A stretch of DNA of 48,558 nucleotides from a virus: positions 1-48,558 of the IMG/VR virus record IMGVR_UViG_3300015371_000061, one strand, 5' to 3'. Each line of letters opens with the position of its first letter. Position 1 is the first letter of the stretch. The notes beneath the pieces were generated by a model, which was not told the DNA's origin, made no database searches, and saw only the letters and a list, made by a program, of their open reading frames with translations. This document shows positions 19,001 to 25,055 of this stretch, one piece after another. Both the position numbers and the translations under genes were made by a program.

Positions 19001-19632
19001 GTAGCGCCCGTGGCACTAGGATCGCCAGACGACGCGGCAGTACACCCGATGAGCATGCCGTCAACTGAGCCCGTTATGGCGGTCGTCGTGACTGGCCCCG
19101 CCGTCCCGGAGTACGTGTTTCCTGTGCCGCTACCTGCGACTGGTGGTGTACCTACGTTCTTGAGACATATCGCGCCGTCACCAACGCCACCCGACATACC
19201 GCTGATAACAACGGACGCCGAACCGGGTGTCGGATTCGACAAACCCCACATCTCCGCACGAATACCGTTTGCGATCACGGTGCCAATCTGGTACATGGCA
19301 ACGCCACCGAATGTGACACCGCTGGCCGTGGTCGCGCTGGCTGCACCGATGCAGACCAACAGGAAGTTGGCATCCGCATCCACCGTAGCGGTGAACGTGT
19401 ACCCGGAGAATGGGCCAACAGCCGTACCCGCTACGACGGCTGTGACGATGCCTGGATCTACGTCTGGGGCGTCGCGTAGCACCTGCCGCTCGAACTGAGG
19501 GGCAGGCATGGAGAGCGTGGTCTTGGCCCGATCTGCGCCCTGTAGTCCGGCCGAAGTCGGACGTTCGACGCCTGAGCGCGTGGTGCGGCCGGATGAGCCC
19601 GGATAACCGCCGAGCCTGCTAGTCAGGCCCAT
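16039..19632 (-). CDS. Giant repetitive fibre protein with internal LamG-like domain
   Basis: The 1197-aa protein is modular. Residues 60-255 form a beta-sandwich-like domain (GGVAMYQIG, AEMWGLSNPTPGSASVV). Residues 263-397 hold about 7 copies of a 21-residue repeat. Residues 405-585 look like a laminin G/concanavalin fold ending FDLDDLHITKQ. Residues 613-1150 hold about 26 further copies. Two repeat flavours alternate: ITDTLLxPSDSIxR and ITDTLLxFSPSVxx. A short Gly/Val/Ser-rich cap closes it. The protein lacks a signal peptide and lies among virion genes, so it is likely a long fibre or surface shaft displaying a glycan-binding domain. The internal repeats imply copy-number variation by recombination. 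Confidence 0.8.
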   Translation of the reverse strand: MGLTSRLGGYPGSSGRTTRSGVERPTSAGLQGADRAKTTLSMPAPQFERQVLRDAPDVDPGIVTAVVAGTAVGPFSGYTFTATVDADANFLLVCIGAASATTASGVTFGGVAMYQIGTVIANGIRAEMWGLSNPTPGSASVVISGMSGGVGDGAICLKNVGTPPVAGSGTGNTYSGTAGPVTTTAITGSVDGMLIGCTAASSGDPSATGATEFYSDNGGETGARIAATGSSQTMTWALGGGTPNVSIMTVDFDPVGAAVSTTRNITDTLLAPSDSIVRTPTYVKALTDTLTAFSPSVTRTVSAPRNLTDTLLSPSDSIVPSQVIARGMTDTLLAPSDSIAITKGPQRAITDTLLAPSDAIARTVVLTIPLTDTLLSFSPSVTAAKTWTRSITDTLLGGGYVPTSNDITATSFESEAALTDIFTGGAGAALAFSTANPRTGTRHVRASLTGSSDSKINFPASLRQFTARFSIYFSALPSSTSRIFTVDGSNPVSRLSITTGGNLQSFIGGTAGTAVITMSINTLYVIDVAFDITTATYQWKVRANGGTTQTQTLAGTSADIVDMDFWSTWTGTVTFDLDDLHITKQFSDYPLADMTGSSGMTDSIARTVIPGRLITDTLLSPSDSIAASRVITVPLTDTLLTPSDSITRTLAAPRSITDTLLAPSDSIVRTAPTTRPITDTLLSPSDSIVRTLVAPRTITDTLLSASDSIARAVVLTRGITDTLLTPSDSIVRTPTFLRSITDTLLAPSDTIARAVVLTRPITDSLLTFSVTLARPIITRAVTDTLLSPTDSIARTIVVTFPLTDTLLSFTPAIAVVKGPIRSLTDQLLTPTDSIARAVVLTIPLTDALLTFSPSISVIKGPQRAITDTLLTPSDSIVRTLAAPRPVTDTLLAPSDSIVRTLAATRALTDTLLSFAPAVTVQRAISAPITDTLLSFSPSVGITITRQLTDTLLAFSPSVTAQRLVTKPITDTLLTPSDSIARSIVVTRGITDALLTFSPSVTAVKGPFRAITDTLLAFSPSVAVTQVITRPITDTLLTFSPSVSVAQVVSRPIADTLLAFSPTLTVTKVVTRPLTDNLLTFSVSVTRTVAAPRPLTDTLVSMTDVLVTHAVVARALTDNLLVFAPTLTIIKPRFISDTLLSVSDSIGIHVVVRTILWLPPGSGNINARAVGFSSIGGRVGRGLVEASGSNGVTIGGRS
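16120..16129 (+). repeat. Dispersed motif site 2
   Basis: AAACCCCACA extended to the 17-mer AAACCCCACAGCCCTGG, identical to positions 35206-35222. It lies in the C-terminal coding part of the fibre gene. Confidence 0.65.
16190..17800 (-). repeat. Tandem 63-nt coding repeat array, long block
   Basis: About 26 diverged copies of a 63-nt unit encode the 21-residue repeat ITDTLLxxSxSxxxxxxxxRx. The TDTLL core is the most conserved part; the last 8-9 residues vary. Confidence 0.85.
18445..18846 (-). repeat. Tandem 63-nt coding repeat array, short block
   Basis: About 7 copies of the same 21-residue unit precede the LamG-like domain. The same two flavours (APSDSI and SFSPSV) are present, so both blocks come from one ancestral unit. 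Confidence 0.8.
19241..19250 (+). repeat. Dispersed motif site 3
   Basis: Core AAACCCCACA inside the N-terminal beta-sandwich of the fibre gene, followed by TC instead of GC. Confidence 0.55.
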
Positions 19633-19638
19633 GTGTGG

Positions 19639-20079
19639 TTACTCCATGTAGGAGATGTAGGCGTTCAAGACGCTCGCTGTGGAGCCACCGAAGTTCCAGA
19701 TCACAAGGCTGGATGCCTTTGGGATGCGTAATGGCTGAATCGGCCATGTCCACACCACCGCCGCCCCGATAGCAGCCGCCAATGTTGTACGTCTGGGCGA
19801 CACGTTCGTGGAGATGGTTGGTGCTGTGCCCCACGTGTTCGCAACAGTCACAGTCGCTGCTGGGTAGTCAGAGTCAACTGGAATGGGAATAGTCGTGGTG
19901 CCCGGCGTAACACCGATCGCTGCTGGCCTGTGAATGCTGATCGAGGATGCCGTGGCGGCGTTACAGGCGAAGCCCATCTCATAGATGAGCGCGGGGTTGT
20001 TTGCGCCAGTACGGAACTCAGCGTATGGTGCGACTGTAGCCGCAGCGACAGTCTGCCAGCCAACTTCGTAGATGGCCAT
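19639..20079 (-). CDS. Beta-rich virion protein, unknown
   Basis: The 146-aa protein is Ala/Thr/Ile-rich without charged clusters and appears all-beta: TVAAATVAPYAEFRTGANNP, SISIHRPAAIGV and a C-terminal LNAYISYME. It lies seven bases upstream of the giant fibre gene in the same operon. Proteins of this style are common in the appendage modules of actinophages and may be fibre tips or head decorations. I cannot name a family. Confidence 0.6.
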   Translation of the reverse strand: MAIYEVGWQTVAAATVAPYAEFRTGANNPALIYEMGFACNAATASSISIHRPAAIGVTPGTTTIPIPVDSDYPAATVTVANTWGTAPTISTNVSPRRTTLAAAIGAAVVWTWPIQPLRIPKASSLVIWNFGGSTASVLNAYISYME

Positions 20080-20080
20080 G

Positions 20081-20806
20081 CTAGATGTTCAGTGTCCAGG
20101 CGACTGTGAGCTGATCGCCGTTTGCCAGCGTCGTGGACGTAAACAGGTTCTCGCACACGAGCGTACCCGTGCCCTGTGTGGTGGTGTCGAAGAGTCCTGC
20201 CGCCTGGAGCGCCGTCAGCGTAGTCGATGCTGTGAACGCCTTGGTCTGCGTGAAGTTGGCAGCAGACGTGGTGTGCGCGTAGGTCGCAAGTGTGCGCGTG
20301 ACCCCGCCGAAGGTGTACTCGCCTCGAGATGTGGACGCTGCTGCGTCCGAAGAGGCGTTCGTGCCCCAGCAGATGCGCGTGGCGGTGGTGTTCGTCGCCG
20401 TGTTGGCAGCAGCCGCCGCATTCGTGTTGTTCGTGAGCCCGATGTACTTGGCGACCGCCGTTGCGGATGCACCTGCACCGAGCTGAACGGCGCAGAAGTC
20501 TGTACCCACGTCCACGCGCAGGTTGGGTGCGAAGCCCCTCAGCTCATAACCCAGCTTGGCGTAGATGTGCTGTGTGTAGATGGGCTTGAGCCCGTTTGAC
20601 ACACGCAGGCGGTCGTAGTTGAGCAGGCTCGCTGGTGTGGCTGCGAGGTCTTTGGGATCTACGCTGGTGTCATGTACCAGCTCTGCGCTACGTGCGTTGG
20701 CACGCCTGAGCGTGACGCGCACGGTGTTCTTCTCACCCAGGTCGTCAAGGAGCGGCCTAAGCTCTTCCTCCGGGAGCTTGTCGAGGATGGCTGCTAGAGT
20801 GCTCAC
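20081..20806 (-). CDS. Virion surface/appendage protein
   Basis: The 241-aa protein has an N-terminal helical part (MSTLAAILDKLPEEELRPLL) and a beta-rich body with AKYIGLTNNTNAAAAANTAT, FTQTKAFTASTTLTALQAAG and LANGDQLTVAWTLNI. The strand pattern is typical of a widespread phage structural domain found in tail or capsid fibres. Start GTG at 20806 overlaps the previous stop as GTGA. A virion role is inferred from operon position upstream of the fibre. Confidence 0.6.
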   Translation of the reverse strand: MSTLAAILDKLPEEELRPLLDDLGEKNTVRVTLRRANARSAELVHDTSVDPKDLAATPASLLNYDRLRVSNGLKPIYTQHIYAKLGYELRGFAPNLRVDVGTDFCAVQLGAGASATAVAKYIGLTNNTNAAAAANTATNTTATRICWGTNASSDAAASTSRGEYTFGGVTRTLATYAHTTSAANFTQTKAFTASTTLTALQAAGLFDTTTQGTGTLVCENLFTSTTLANGDQLTVAWTLNI

Positions 20807-21129
20807 GCGAAGTCCTCCTCAGTTGCCATTGTCCCTGTCGCGTCGTGTGTCTGTCCGAGTGCTGTGCGCTCTGCTGTGACGTCGTGAGGTACGGCATGCT
20901 CGTCCGCCGGCGTGAAGTCGAATCCCTTGGCGTCAGGAACGCTCTCGATGACGGTCACTTGTCCTGCGAGCGCAAGCTCGTCTGCAACTGGCCCTTCTAC
21001 GATGACTTCGTCGCCGCCGGAAAAGGATTCCTCGTTCACGACGATGTTCGCGTTGTCAGCAACTCTGACACGCTTGGGTGGAACGTTTCTCGTCACCTTC
21101 GGCGATGCAGTCGGCTCAGGTGTGCTCAT
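20803..21129 (-). CDS. Small acidic protein, unknown function
   Basis: The 108-aa protein has a basic N-terminal part (KVTRNVPPKRVRVADNANIVV), a short beta segment (GDEVIVEGPVADELALAGQVTVIE) and an acidic C-terminus. The centre resembles small KOW/beta-barrel-like domains in phage structural operons, which is a weak impression. It starts by ATGA overlap with the preceding gene. Function unknown. Confidence 0.55.
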   Translation of the reverse strand: MSTPEPTASPKVTRNVPPKRVRVADNANIVVNEESFSGGDEVIVEGPVADELALAGQVTVIESVPDAKGFDFTPADEHAVPHDVTAERTALGQTHDATGTMATEEDFA

Positions 21130-21386
21130 TCTGTCGCCTCCCCTTTCATCTTGTCGAGCAGCTTCGTAAGATCGTCCTCGTCGTGCCTGACCTTGAACAC
21201 AGTAGTGTCGAGAATGTACTGTGCGGCCCGTAGTCGCAGAGAGTCGCTAGGAGCTGACTTCGCAAGCGCGACGATAGTGTTGGCTGCATCCTCTTGTGCT
21301 TCCTCGAAGATCCGTTCTGCGGTTCCTTCACGCAGCTCGAACTCTTTTTCTACTGCCCGCTTGTAATCTCCCAGATGATCCGCCAT
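21126..21386 (-). CDS. Possible terminase small subunit
   Basis: An 86-aa helical protein is the first gene of the leftward operon. The segment AANTIVALAKSAPSDSLRLR followed by AAQYILDTTV is like the C-terminal helical part of many small terminase subunits and related DNA-binding proteins. The ATG at 21386 is chosen because a promoter-like element lies just upstream; the frame extends to 21488 without a ribosome site. Small subunits normally precede the large subunit, but here 5.5 kb of fibre genes intervene. The call is tentative. Confidence 0.5.
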   Translation of the reverse strand: MADHLGDYKRAVEKEFELREGTAERIFEEAQEDAANTIVALAKSAPSDSLRLRAAQYILDTTVFKVRHDEDDLTKLLDKMKGEATE

Positions 21387-21411
21387 GCGGACATGATACA
21401 GGAAACAGACC

Positions 21412-21439
21412 GCTATACAGTATCTCACCAGATTGTCAG
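21412..21439 (-). promoter_or_regulatory. Putative leftward late promoter
   Basis: On the minus strand CTGACA (21434-21439) and TATAGC (21412-21417) are 16 nt apart, giving a start near 21405 and a short leader before the ATG at 21386. It overlaps the TGACAA repeats, which could be operator sites. Confidence 0.45.
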
Positions 21440-21471
21440 ATTCACCACCGTGCAGATTGTCAAACTTGTCA
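21429..21471. repeat. TGACAA direct repeats at the leftward promoter
   Basis: CAGATTGTCA occurs at 21429-21438 and 21453-21462, exactly 24 nt apart, and a shorter TTGTCA lies at 21466-21471. The first copy overlaps the putative -35 box. The arrangement resembles an array of repressor or activator sites. Confidence 0.5.
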
Positions 21472-21540
21472 ACACTCCATACTATCAACCCATGTGTGTG
21501 ACGCAGCGTATCGCCGGCTGATGGATCGCGGGTCTAGGAA

Positions 21541-21596
21541 TGCTTTTGCCGAATATCCTTCGGCCCCCTCCCGCTTTCGCCGAAGGATATCAAGCA
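21541..21596. repeat. Inverted repeat in divergent control region
   Basis: Arms 21553-21564 (ATATCCTTCGGC) and 21579-21590 are perfect complements with a 14-nt loop. Outer TGCTT (21541-21545) and AAGCA (21592-21596) extend the symmetry. It is non-coding, as no gene with a ribosome site covers it. Confidence 0.65.
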
Positions 21597-21650
21597 TATC
21601 GGGCCAAACGCCGAACAAAGTGCGTGACATGCGTTGCTTGCGGCACCCCT

Positions 21651-21686
21651 GTAGACTTCGAGCATGCTCGCACGCACGAAGTCTAC
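21651..21686. repeat. Second inverted repeat in divergent control region
   Basis: Arms GTAGACTTCG (21651-21660) and CGAAGTCTAC (21677-21686) flank 16 nt that contain the palindrome GAGCATGCTC. Possible operator or RNA hairpin in the rightward leader. Confidence 0.65.
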
Positions 21687-21802
21687 TAAGCACGGCCAGA
21701 CCACCCGGCAGGCGCACGCCCGTGCGCTCACGGGGGCGTGCGAGCACACGCACGCGGCAGACACGCGCACGGGGGGAGGTGACACACAAGCACGCACACG
21801 CA

Positions 21803-21845
21803 GCGTGCGCGCACGCCGCACACACACGGACGCCCCATATGGGGC
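21803..21845. promoter_or_regulatory. Two 14-bp perfect palindromes abutting a ribosome site
   Basis: GCGTGCGCGCACGC (21803-21816) and GCCCCATATGGGGC (21832-21845) are both self-complementary. The second touches the AGGAG ribosome site (21846-21850) of the first rightward gene. The surrounding DNA is alternating CA/CG. An operator controlling this gene is plausible. Confidence 0.5.
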
Positions 21846-21858
21846 AGGAGTACATGAC

Positions 21859-22506
21859 ATGACGCAGCAGAACCAGCAGCAGCAGGACGCCCCGACGATC
21901 AGTGACGCGGAAGTGACAGCGTCGCTCGAAGAGGCGCTCGCGGGCATCCTGTACACCCGGACGCGCAAGCAGAAGGGCGAGACAGCGGACGCCCCGACCG
22001 TGAACCAGAACCGGGGCAGGACGATCGACGCGCTCATCTCACGGGCGGTCGAGAGTGACATGCCGCTGATCGTGGAGCCGGACGATATCGACTGGCAGCG
22101 TGAGGCGCGAGAGGTCGTGAACGGGATCAGGACGGAAAACCGCGTCCTGTACCGTGAGACGCCCGGCACGCTCTACGGGATGCTTCAGTCCCGGATCACT
22201 GCCGCACGTAACGCGCACGCGGCAGCGGTCGATTCAGAGGGCGACTTCACGCCCCCGTTCGAGGTCGTGAAGCTTCACGGCTGGACTACGGACACGGGAC
22301 GCACGGCTATCGTTGGCCCGCTCGCGCTGGCAGCGCCTAACTACGCTGTCCGGCTCATCGCGGCCGCGTCCGGCCTCACGACTGATCAGGTCGTGGAGCA
22401 GCAGCGCAAGCGGCTCGCAGACGCACGCAAGCGGGATGAGGCGCAGCGCAAGCTGGCCGACGCCGCGAAGGCGCGTGCGGCGAAGGACGCCGCCGACGCC
22501 CAGTAG
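21859..22506 (+). CDS. First rightward gene, unknown function
   Basis: The 215-aa product starts at an ATG at 21859 with AGGAG 8 nt upstream; the frame is open back to 21664 but through repeat-rich non-coding DNA. It has a Gln-rich N-terminus, a helical middle (SDAEVTASLEEALAGILYT, RGRTIDALISRAVESDM) and a C-terminal Lys/Ala/Arg coiled coil. Its GC content looks higher than the following genes. As the first gene of the rightward arm next to operator-like palindromes it may be an early regulator or host-takeover protein, but no domain is recognised. Confidence 0.7.
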   Translation: MTQQNQQQQDAPTISDAEVTASLEEALAGILYTRTRKQKGETADAPTVNQNRGRTIDALISRAVESDMPLIVEPDDIDWQREAREVVNGIRTENRVLYRETPGTLYGMLQSRITAARNAHAAAVDSEGDFTPPFEVVKLHGWTTDTGRTAIVGPLALAAPNYAVRLIAAASGLTTDQVVEQQRKRLADARKRDEAQRKLADAAKARAAKDAADAQ

Positions 22507-22516
22507 CACGCCCCCC

Positions 22517-22547
22517 TGCCCCCTGCCCGCATCGCGGGCAGGGGGCA
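22517..22547 (+). terminator. Very stable GC-rich hairpin after first rightward gene
   Basis: Arms TGCCCCCTGCCCGC (22517-22530) and 22534-22547 are perfect over 14 bp with a 3-nt loop. No T-run follows directly, so it may block transcription or protect an RNA 3' end rather than act as a classic terminator. Confidence 0.6.
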
Positions 22548-22601
22548 GCGGCATGCCCAGGCGCAGCGCGTGAGCGCACGTGAGCTCGCACATACGAGTT
22601 G

Positions 22602-22629
22602 ACGTGTACTCACACGTGCAGATTTTTTT
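22602..22629 (+). terminator. Weak intrinsic terminator with T7 tract
   Basis: ACGTGT/ACACGT with a 4-nt loop (22602-22617), followed five bases later by seven Ts and more T-rich DNA. Together with the hairpin at 22517 it separates the first gene from the small-gene operon. Confidence 0.45.
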
Positions 22630-22651
22630 CCTTTTGTTTTTTGGAGGAAAT

Positions 22652-22876
22652 ATGAACGACAGAGATGCTCTCATACACTCGCGCCACGATCACAGAAATA
22701 CGTGTGCGCGCACATCACGAAAGATACGTGAGATGAGAGAACGTCTAGACACAGCTCTAGAAGCACATAACTCTCCGCACGATCACAGCGCAACTACGCG
22801 CAGCATCATCGAAGAGATACTCGACAAGATGAGCAGACTCTACGATGAGCTACAGCGCGAGCGCGAGTCTATCTGA
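22652..22876 (+). CDS. Small coiled-coil protein
   Basis: The 74-aa product starts at an ATG at 22652 behind GGAGGAAAT. It is almost entirely helical and charged: ARTSRKIREMRERLDTALEA in the middle and IIEEILDKMSRLYDELQRER at the end, with a His-rich N-terminus. A dimeric coiled coil is likely. No family is recognised. The stop is immediately followed by a copy of the AAAACCCCACA motif. Confidence 0.65.
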   Translation: MNDRDALIHSRHDHRNTCARTSRKIREMRERLDTALEAHNSPHDHSATTRSIIEEILDKMSRLYDELQRERESI

Positions 22877-22886
22877 AAACCCCACA
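22877..22886 (+). repeat. Dispersed motif site 4
   Basis: AAACCCCACA (context GAAAACCCCACACG) begins at the stop of the preceding gene, in the gap before the next one. Confidence 0.6.
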
Positions 22887-22928
22887 CGCCAGACGCCAGG
22901 AAGCGACACACGAAAGGAGGTGACTATC

Positions 22929-23099
22929 GTGGACGTGCTGAAACAGATGATCGACCTCGCCTATGGAGCATGCAGGAACGCAGAGAAGCTCCACTTCTGG
23001 GAGGAGGCAGAAATCTGGGGCGCAACTTTCTACAAGTTGTGCGACGTCGTCGAGACATGCTACGGCATCAAGCTCATCGAGCAGTATGCCGACATGTAA
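22929..23099 (+). CDS. Small helical protein, unknown
   Basis: The product is 56 aa from a GTG at 22929, with a perfect GGAGGTGA site 5 nt upstream. It begins DVLKQMIDLAYGACRNAEKL and continues with an aromatic, cysteine-containing helix (WGATFYKLCDVVETCYG). No homolog recognised; soluble, probably helical. Confidence 0.6.
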   Translation: MDVLKQMIDLAYGACRNAEKLHFWEEAEIWGATFYKLCDVVETCYGIKLIEQYADM

Positions 23100-23118
23100 C
23101 AGCACCAGGAAAGGAAAC

Positions 23119-23259
23119 ATGAGCACCAGCACCACGGACAAGAACAGGATACACAAGGACTTGGCACGAATGCGTGCGCTCTCCGCCGGCGCGACTGTGC
23201 GAGACAAGTGCGACGAGAGCACGAAGCAGAAGCTCGAGCTCATGAGGCGAGGGCAGTAG
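23119..23259 (+). CDS. Small polar protein, unknown
   Basis: The 46-aa product starts at an ATG at 23119 after GGAAAGGAAAC. It is Lys/Arg/Thr-rich with DLARMRALSAGATVRDKCDE. It is the last gene before the AT-rich gap at 23260-23567. Function unknown. Confidence 0.55.
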   Translation: MSTSTTDKNRIHKDLARMRALSAGATVRDKCDESTKQKLELMRRGQ

Positions 23260-23567
23260 CGATATGTTTTCTGATGGCATTGGCGCACACACTTGCGACA
23301 ATGCCATTGGTGAGCATATACAGACCTATTGCACCTTCAACTTAGGTGCAGGCGTATCCCCAACATACCGTATAACTTACAACTGTCCCTCTCTCTCTAT
23401 ATAATATAGATATATAATAGATAAGTATATACATAGAGTAAAGGACTCTTTCTGCACAAAAAACTCTATGTTATATTTTGCCCTGAAAACATCACAACTA
23501 CATATAATCCAGACCTGATACACTACGTTATCCCCTCGAACACGGACAAGACCAGGAAAGGAGCACG
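23260..23567. other. AT-rich non-coding gap with hairpins and TATAAT boxes
   Basis: No gene is supported in these 308 nt. A strong hairpin has arms ATGGCATTG (23274-23282) and CAATGCCAT (23299-23307) with an inner CGCA/TGCG stem. A second has TGCACCT/AGGTGCA (23330-23350). Then comes an AT-rich tract with TATAAT at 23400-23405 (TTACAA 17 nt upstream), 23413-23418 and 23503-23508. It is compositionally unlike its neighbours. It likely holds promoters for the downstream small genes and could be an origin, though no iterons are seen. Confidence 0.5.
23400..23405 (+). promoter_or_regulatory. Putative -10 box in AT-rich gap
   Basis: TATAAT with TTACAA (23377-23382) 17 nt upstream. It would transcribe the gene at 23568 with a long leader. 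Confidence 0.4.
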
Positions 23568-23771
23568 ATGGGATATTTCAAGGAGGGCGACCTCGTCACA
23601 CTCCGCAATGATCGTGAGCAGGAGCGTGGCATCATCATGTCAATCCGCGAGCTAACAGTCAACGAACAGCCCACACAGTTCGCAGAAGTGTTCTGGCCCA
23701 GAACCTTCCGCGTGTGGAACTACAACGTCAGCATCATCATCCCTGACATTGTGCTCCACCCGCTCCACTAG
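23568..23771 (+). CDS. Small SH3-like protein, unknown
   Basis: The 67-aa product starts at an ATG at 23568 behind GGAAAGGAGCACG. It opens GYFKEGDLVTLRNDREQERG and alternates strands to the end (FAEVFWPRTFRVWNYNVSII), the look of a small SH3/KOW-like beta barrel. It is the first gene after the AT-rich gap. Function unknown. Confidence 0.6.
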   Translation: MGYFKEGDLVTLRNDREQERGIIMSIRELTVNEQPTQFAEVFWPRTFRVWNYNVSIIIPDIVLHPLH

Positions 23772-23781
23772 CACTACCAGC

Positions 23782-23811
23782 ACATAGCACGGAGTCATGT
23801 CTGTGCTATGT
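23782..23811 (+). terminator. Hairpin between small genes
   Basis: ACATAGCAC (23782-23790) pairs with GTGCTATGT (23803-23811), loop 12 nt. No T-run follows. Confidence 0.45.
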
Positions 23812-23862
23812 CATTGCACCACAAAGAGCACCAGCCCCTACACAACGAAAGGAGGTGACACA

Positions 23863-24096
23863 ATGACACCGAAGGAACAGCACCGCGCAGCGTTGCGTGC
23901 CATCGCCCGCGAGATGAAAGCAGAACTGCGGGAGGCACGCGCACTCATCCCCGCGCTTTCCGCACGACGAGAACTCGACGAGATGATGGTTCTCATCTAC
24001 AAGGCGGAGATTCTGGAGACACTCATCCAGTTCATGGATGACACCGTCGTCGGCACATACGCCCCAACACAGTCACGAAGGGAAGTGACAGCATGA
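23863..24096 (+). CDS. Small helical protein, unknown
   Basis: The product is 77 aa from an ATG at 23863 with AAAGGAGGTGA 5 nt upstream. It is almost all helix (HRAALRAIAREMKAELREAR, LDEMMVLIYKAEILETLIQF). The stop overlaps the next ATG as ATGA. No family recognised. Confidence 0.65.
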   Translation: MTPKEQHRAALRAIAREMKAELREARALIPALSARRELDEMMVLIYKAEILETLIQFMDDTVVGTYAPTQSRREVTA

Positions 24097-24416
24097 CTCA
24101 GCAGCAGAAGCTCACCAACGAGCAGATCGAGGATGCTGTCAAGCAGCTCCGCACTCATTGCGCGCTGGAGATGGAGAAGCCAGCCCGCGATTGGCAGTAC
24201 ATGTGCGTGCGTGGCATCCTCCACGACCTCGGCTACCACGGCGAGGACACCGTCCAGATCATGGACGCCATCTACGACCACGGCTTCACGTACTGCTTCG
24301 ATCCCGACTATCAGCACGCCAACAGCGACACGTATCCGTCGGCAGATTCCTGCTACTGGATGCCAGACCAGCTCTCGTCACGTCTGCCTGGTTGGCTCTA
24401 CAAGCTGGCCCAATGA
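24093..24416 (+). CDS. Unknown early protein (107 aa)
   Basis: The sequence starts QQQKLTNEQIEDAVKQLRTH and ends in an aromatic region WMPDQLSSRLPGWLYKLAQ, with DWQYMCVRGILHDLGYHGED in the centre. It is probably a small globular alpha protein. It is coupled by ATGA to both neighbours. No family recognised. Confidence 0.65.
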   Translation: MTQQQKLTNEQIEDAVKQLRTHCALEMEKPARDWQYMCVRGILHDLGYHGEDTVQIMDAIYDHGFTYCFDPDYQHANSDTYPSADSCYWMPDQLSSRLPGWLYKLAQ

Positions 24417-24565
24417 TCCCGATCGACTGGAACACCAAGATCTTGCACATGAACATGCGTCGGGCAATGGGTCAGCACGTACCGTTCTACCGCACCAGGC
24501 GGGCATGGTATCGCTTCCGTCGCAACGCCTGCATGCTTGACACCTTCAAGCAGTACTCGGATTGA
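24413..24565 (+). CDS. Small very basic protein
   Basis: The 50-aa product starts by ATGA overlap at 24413. It is Arg-rich and aromatic in the centre (NMRRAMGQHVPFYRTRRAWY), suggesting RNA or DNA contact. It ends the mini-operon before a hairpin and the first exported-protein gene. Function unknown. Confidence 0.55.
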   Translation: MIPIDWNTKILHMNMRRAMGQHVPFYRTRRAWYRFRRNACMLDTFKQYSD

Positions 24566-24575
24566 TGTTCAGCAC

Positions 24576-24598
24576 GGAGGTAGCTAACCACTACCTCC
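24576..24598 (+). terminator. Hairpin before exported-protein gene
   Basis: GGAGGTAG/CTACCTCC with a 7-nt loop. The left arm contains an anti-ribosome-site-like sequence; no T-run. Confidence 0.45.
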
Positions 24599-24628
24599 CT
24601 CTGAGCACCAGGAAGAGAGGAGGTTATC

Positions 24629-25015
24629 ATGCTCAGATCCAAGCTACTCGTAGTCTCCGCCTGTGGGGTTTTCCTCGCAAGTGGCACCGCCGCACACGCC
24701 GGCGACGATCCCACACTCGCCAACTGCATGGTTGCAGGCAACGGATACTGTGGCGGCACAGCCAACACGTATCCTCGCCCTGCGTCATGGGGTCAGCGGT
24801 TCGTGGTAGTCCGTCAGGGCAACCAGGCACGTCACGTTCGCATGTACTTCGGCGTGCCTCATCTTGGCCCACGTGGGCCATTCCTTGAGCGGGCATTCGT
24901 GGGACGCATCCTCACACGATGCGCTCCGCGTGGCGCCAACGTGTTCGCCACACACAACGGAGTGGCATTCGTCCGCATGTGCGGGCGCGTGTACGCTCAT
25001 CGCTTCCGCCCCTAA
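24629..25015 (+). CDS. Exported small protein 1
   Basis: The product is 128 aa from an ATG at 24629 behind GAGGAGG. The first 24 residues (MLRSKLLVVSACGVFLASGT then AAHA) are a Sec signal peptide with an AHA cleavage site. The mature part is basic with four cysteines (NCMV, YCGG, RCAP, MCGR) that could form two disulphides, and a beta-rich centre (RFVVVRQGNQARHVRMYFGV). A motif copy (TGTGGGGTTT) lies within the signal-peptide codons. Hairpins flank the gene on both sides. Function unknown; probably acts outside the membrane of the infected cell. Confidence 0.7.
   Translation: MLRSKLLVVSACGVFLASGTAAHAGDDPTLANCMVAGNGYCGGTANTYPRPASWGQRFVVVRQGNQARHVRMYFGVPHLGPRGPFLERAFVGRILTRCAPRGANVFATHNGVAFVRMCGRVYAHRFRP
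24662..24671 (-). repeat. Dispersed motif site 5
   Basis: Core read on the minus strand (plus strand TGTGGGGTTT) in full context GGAAAACCCCACAGGCGG, inside the signal-peptide codons of the exported protein. Confidence 0.6.
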
Positions 25016-25028
25016 CGAGGGCAGATTG

Positions 25029-25055
25029 GAGAGTACGCCGTGCGGGCGTACTCTC
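25029..25055 (+). terminator. GTAC-core hairpin
   Basis: GAGAGTACGCC pairs with GGCGTACTCTC, loop 5 nt. It follows the exported-protein gene; no T-run. It is one of four hairpins sharing a GTAC core. Confidence 0.55.

Noticed and set aside
21534-22169. 211-aa minus-strand frame over the control region
   Set aside because: Shadow of GC-rich sequence and of the gene at 21859; no ribosome site, and the true first leftward gene starts at 21386.
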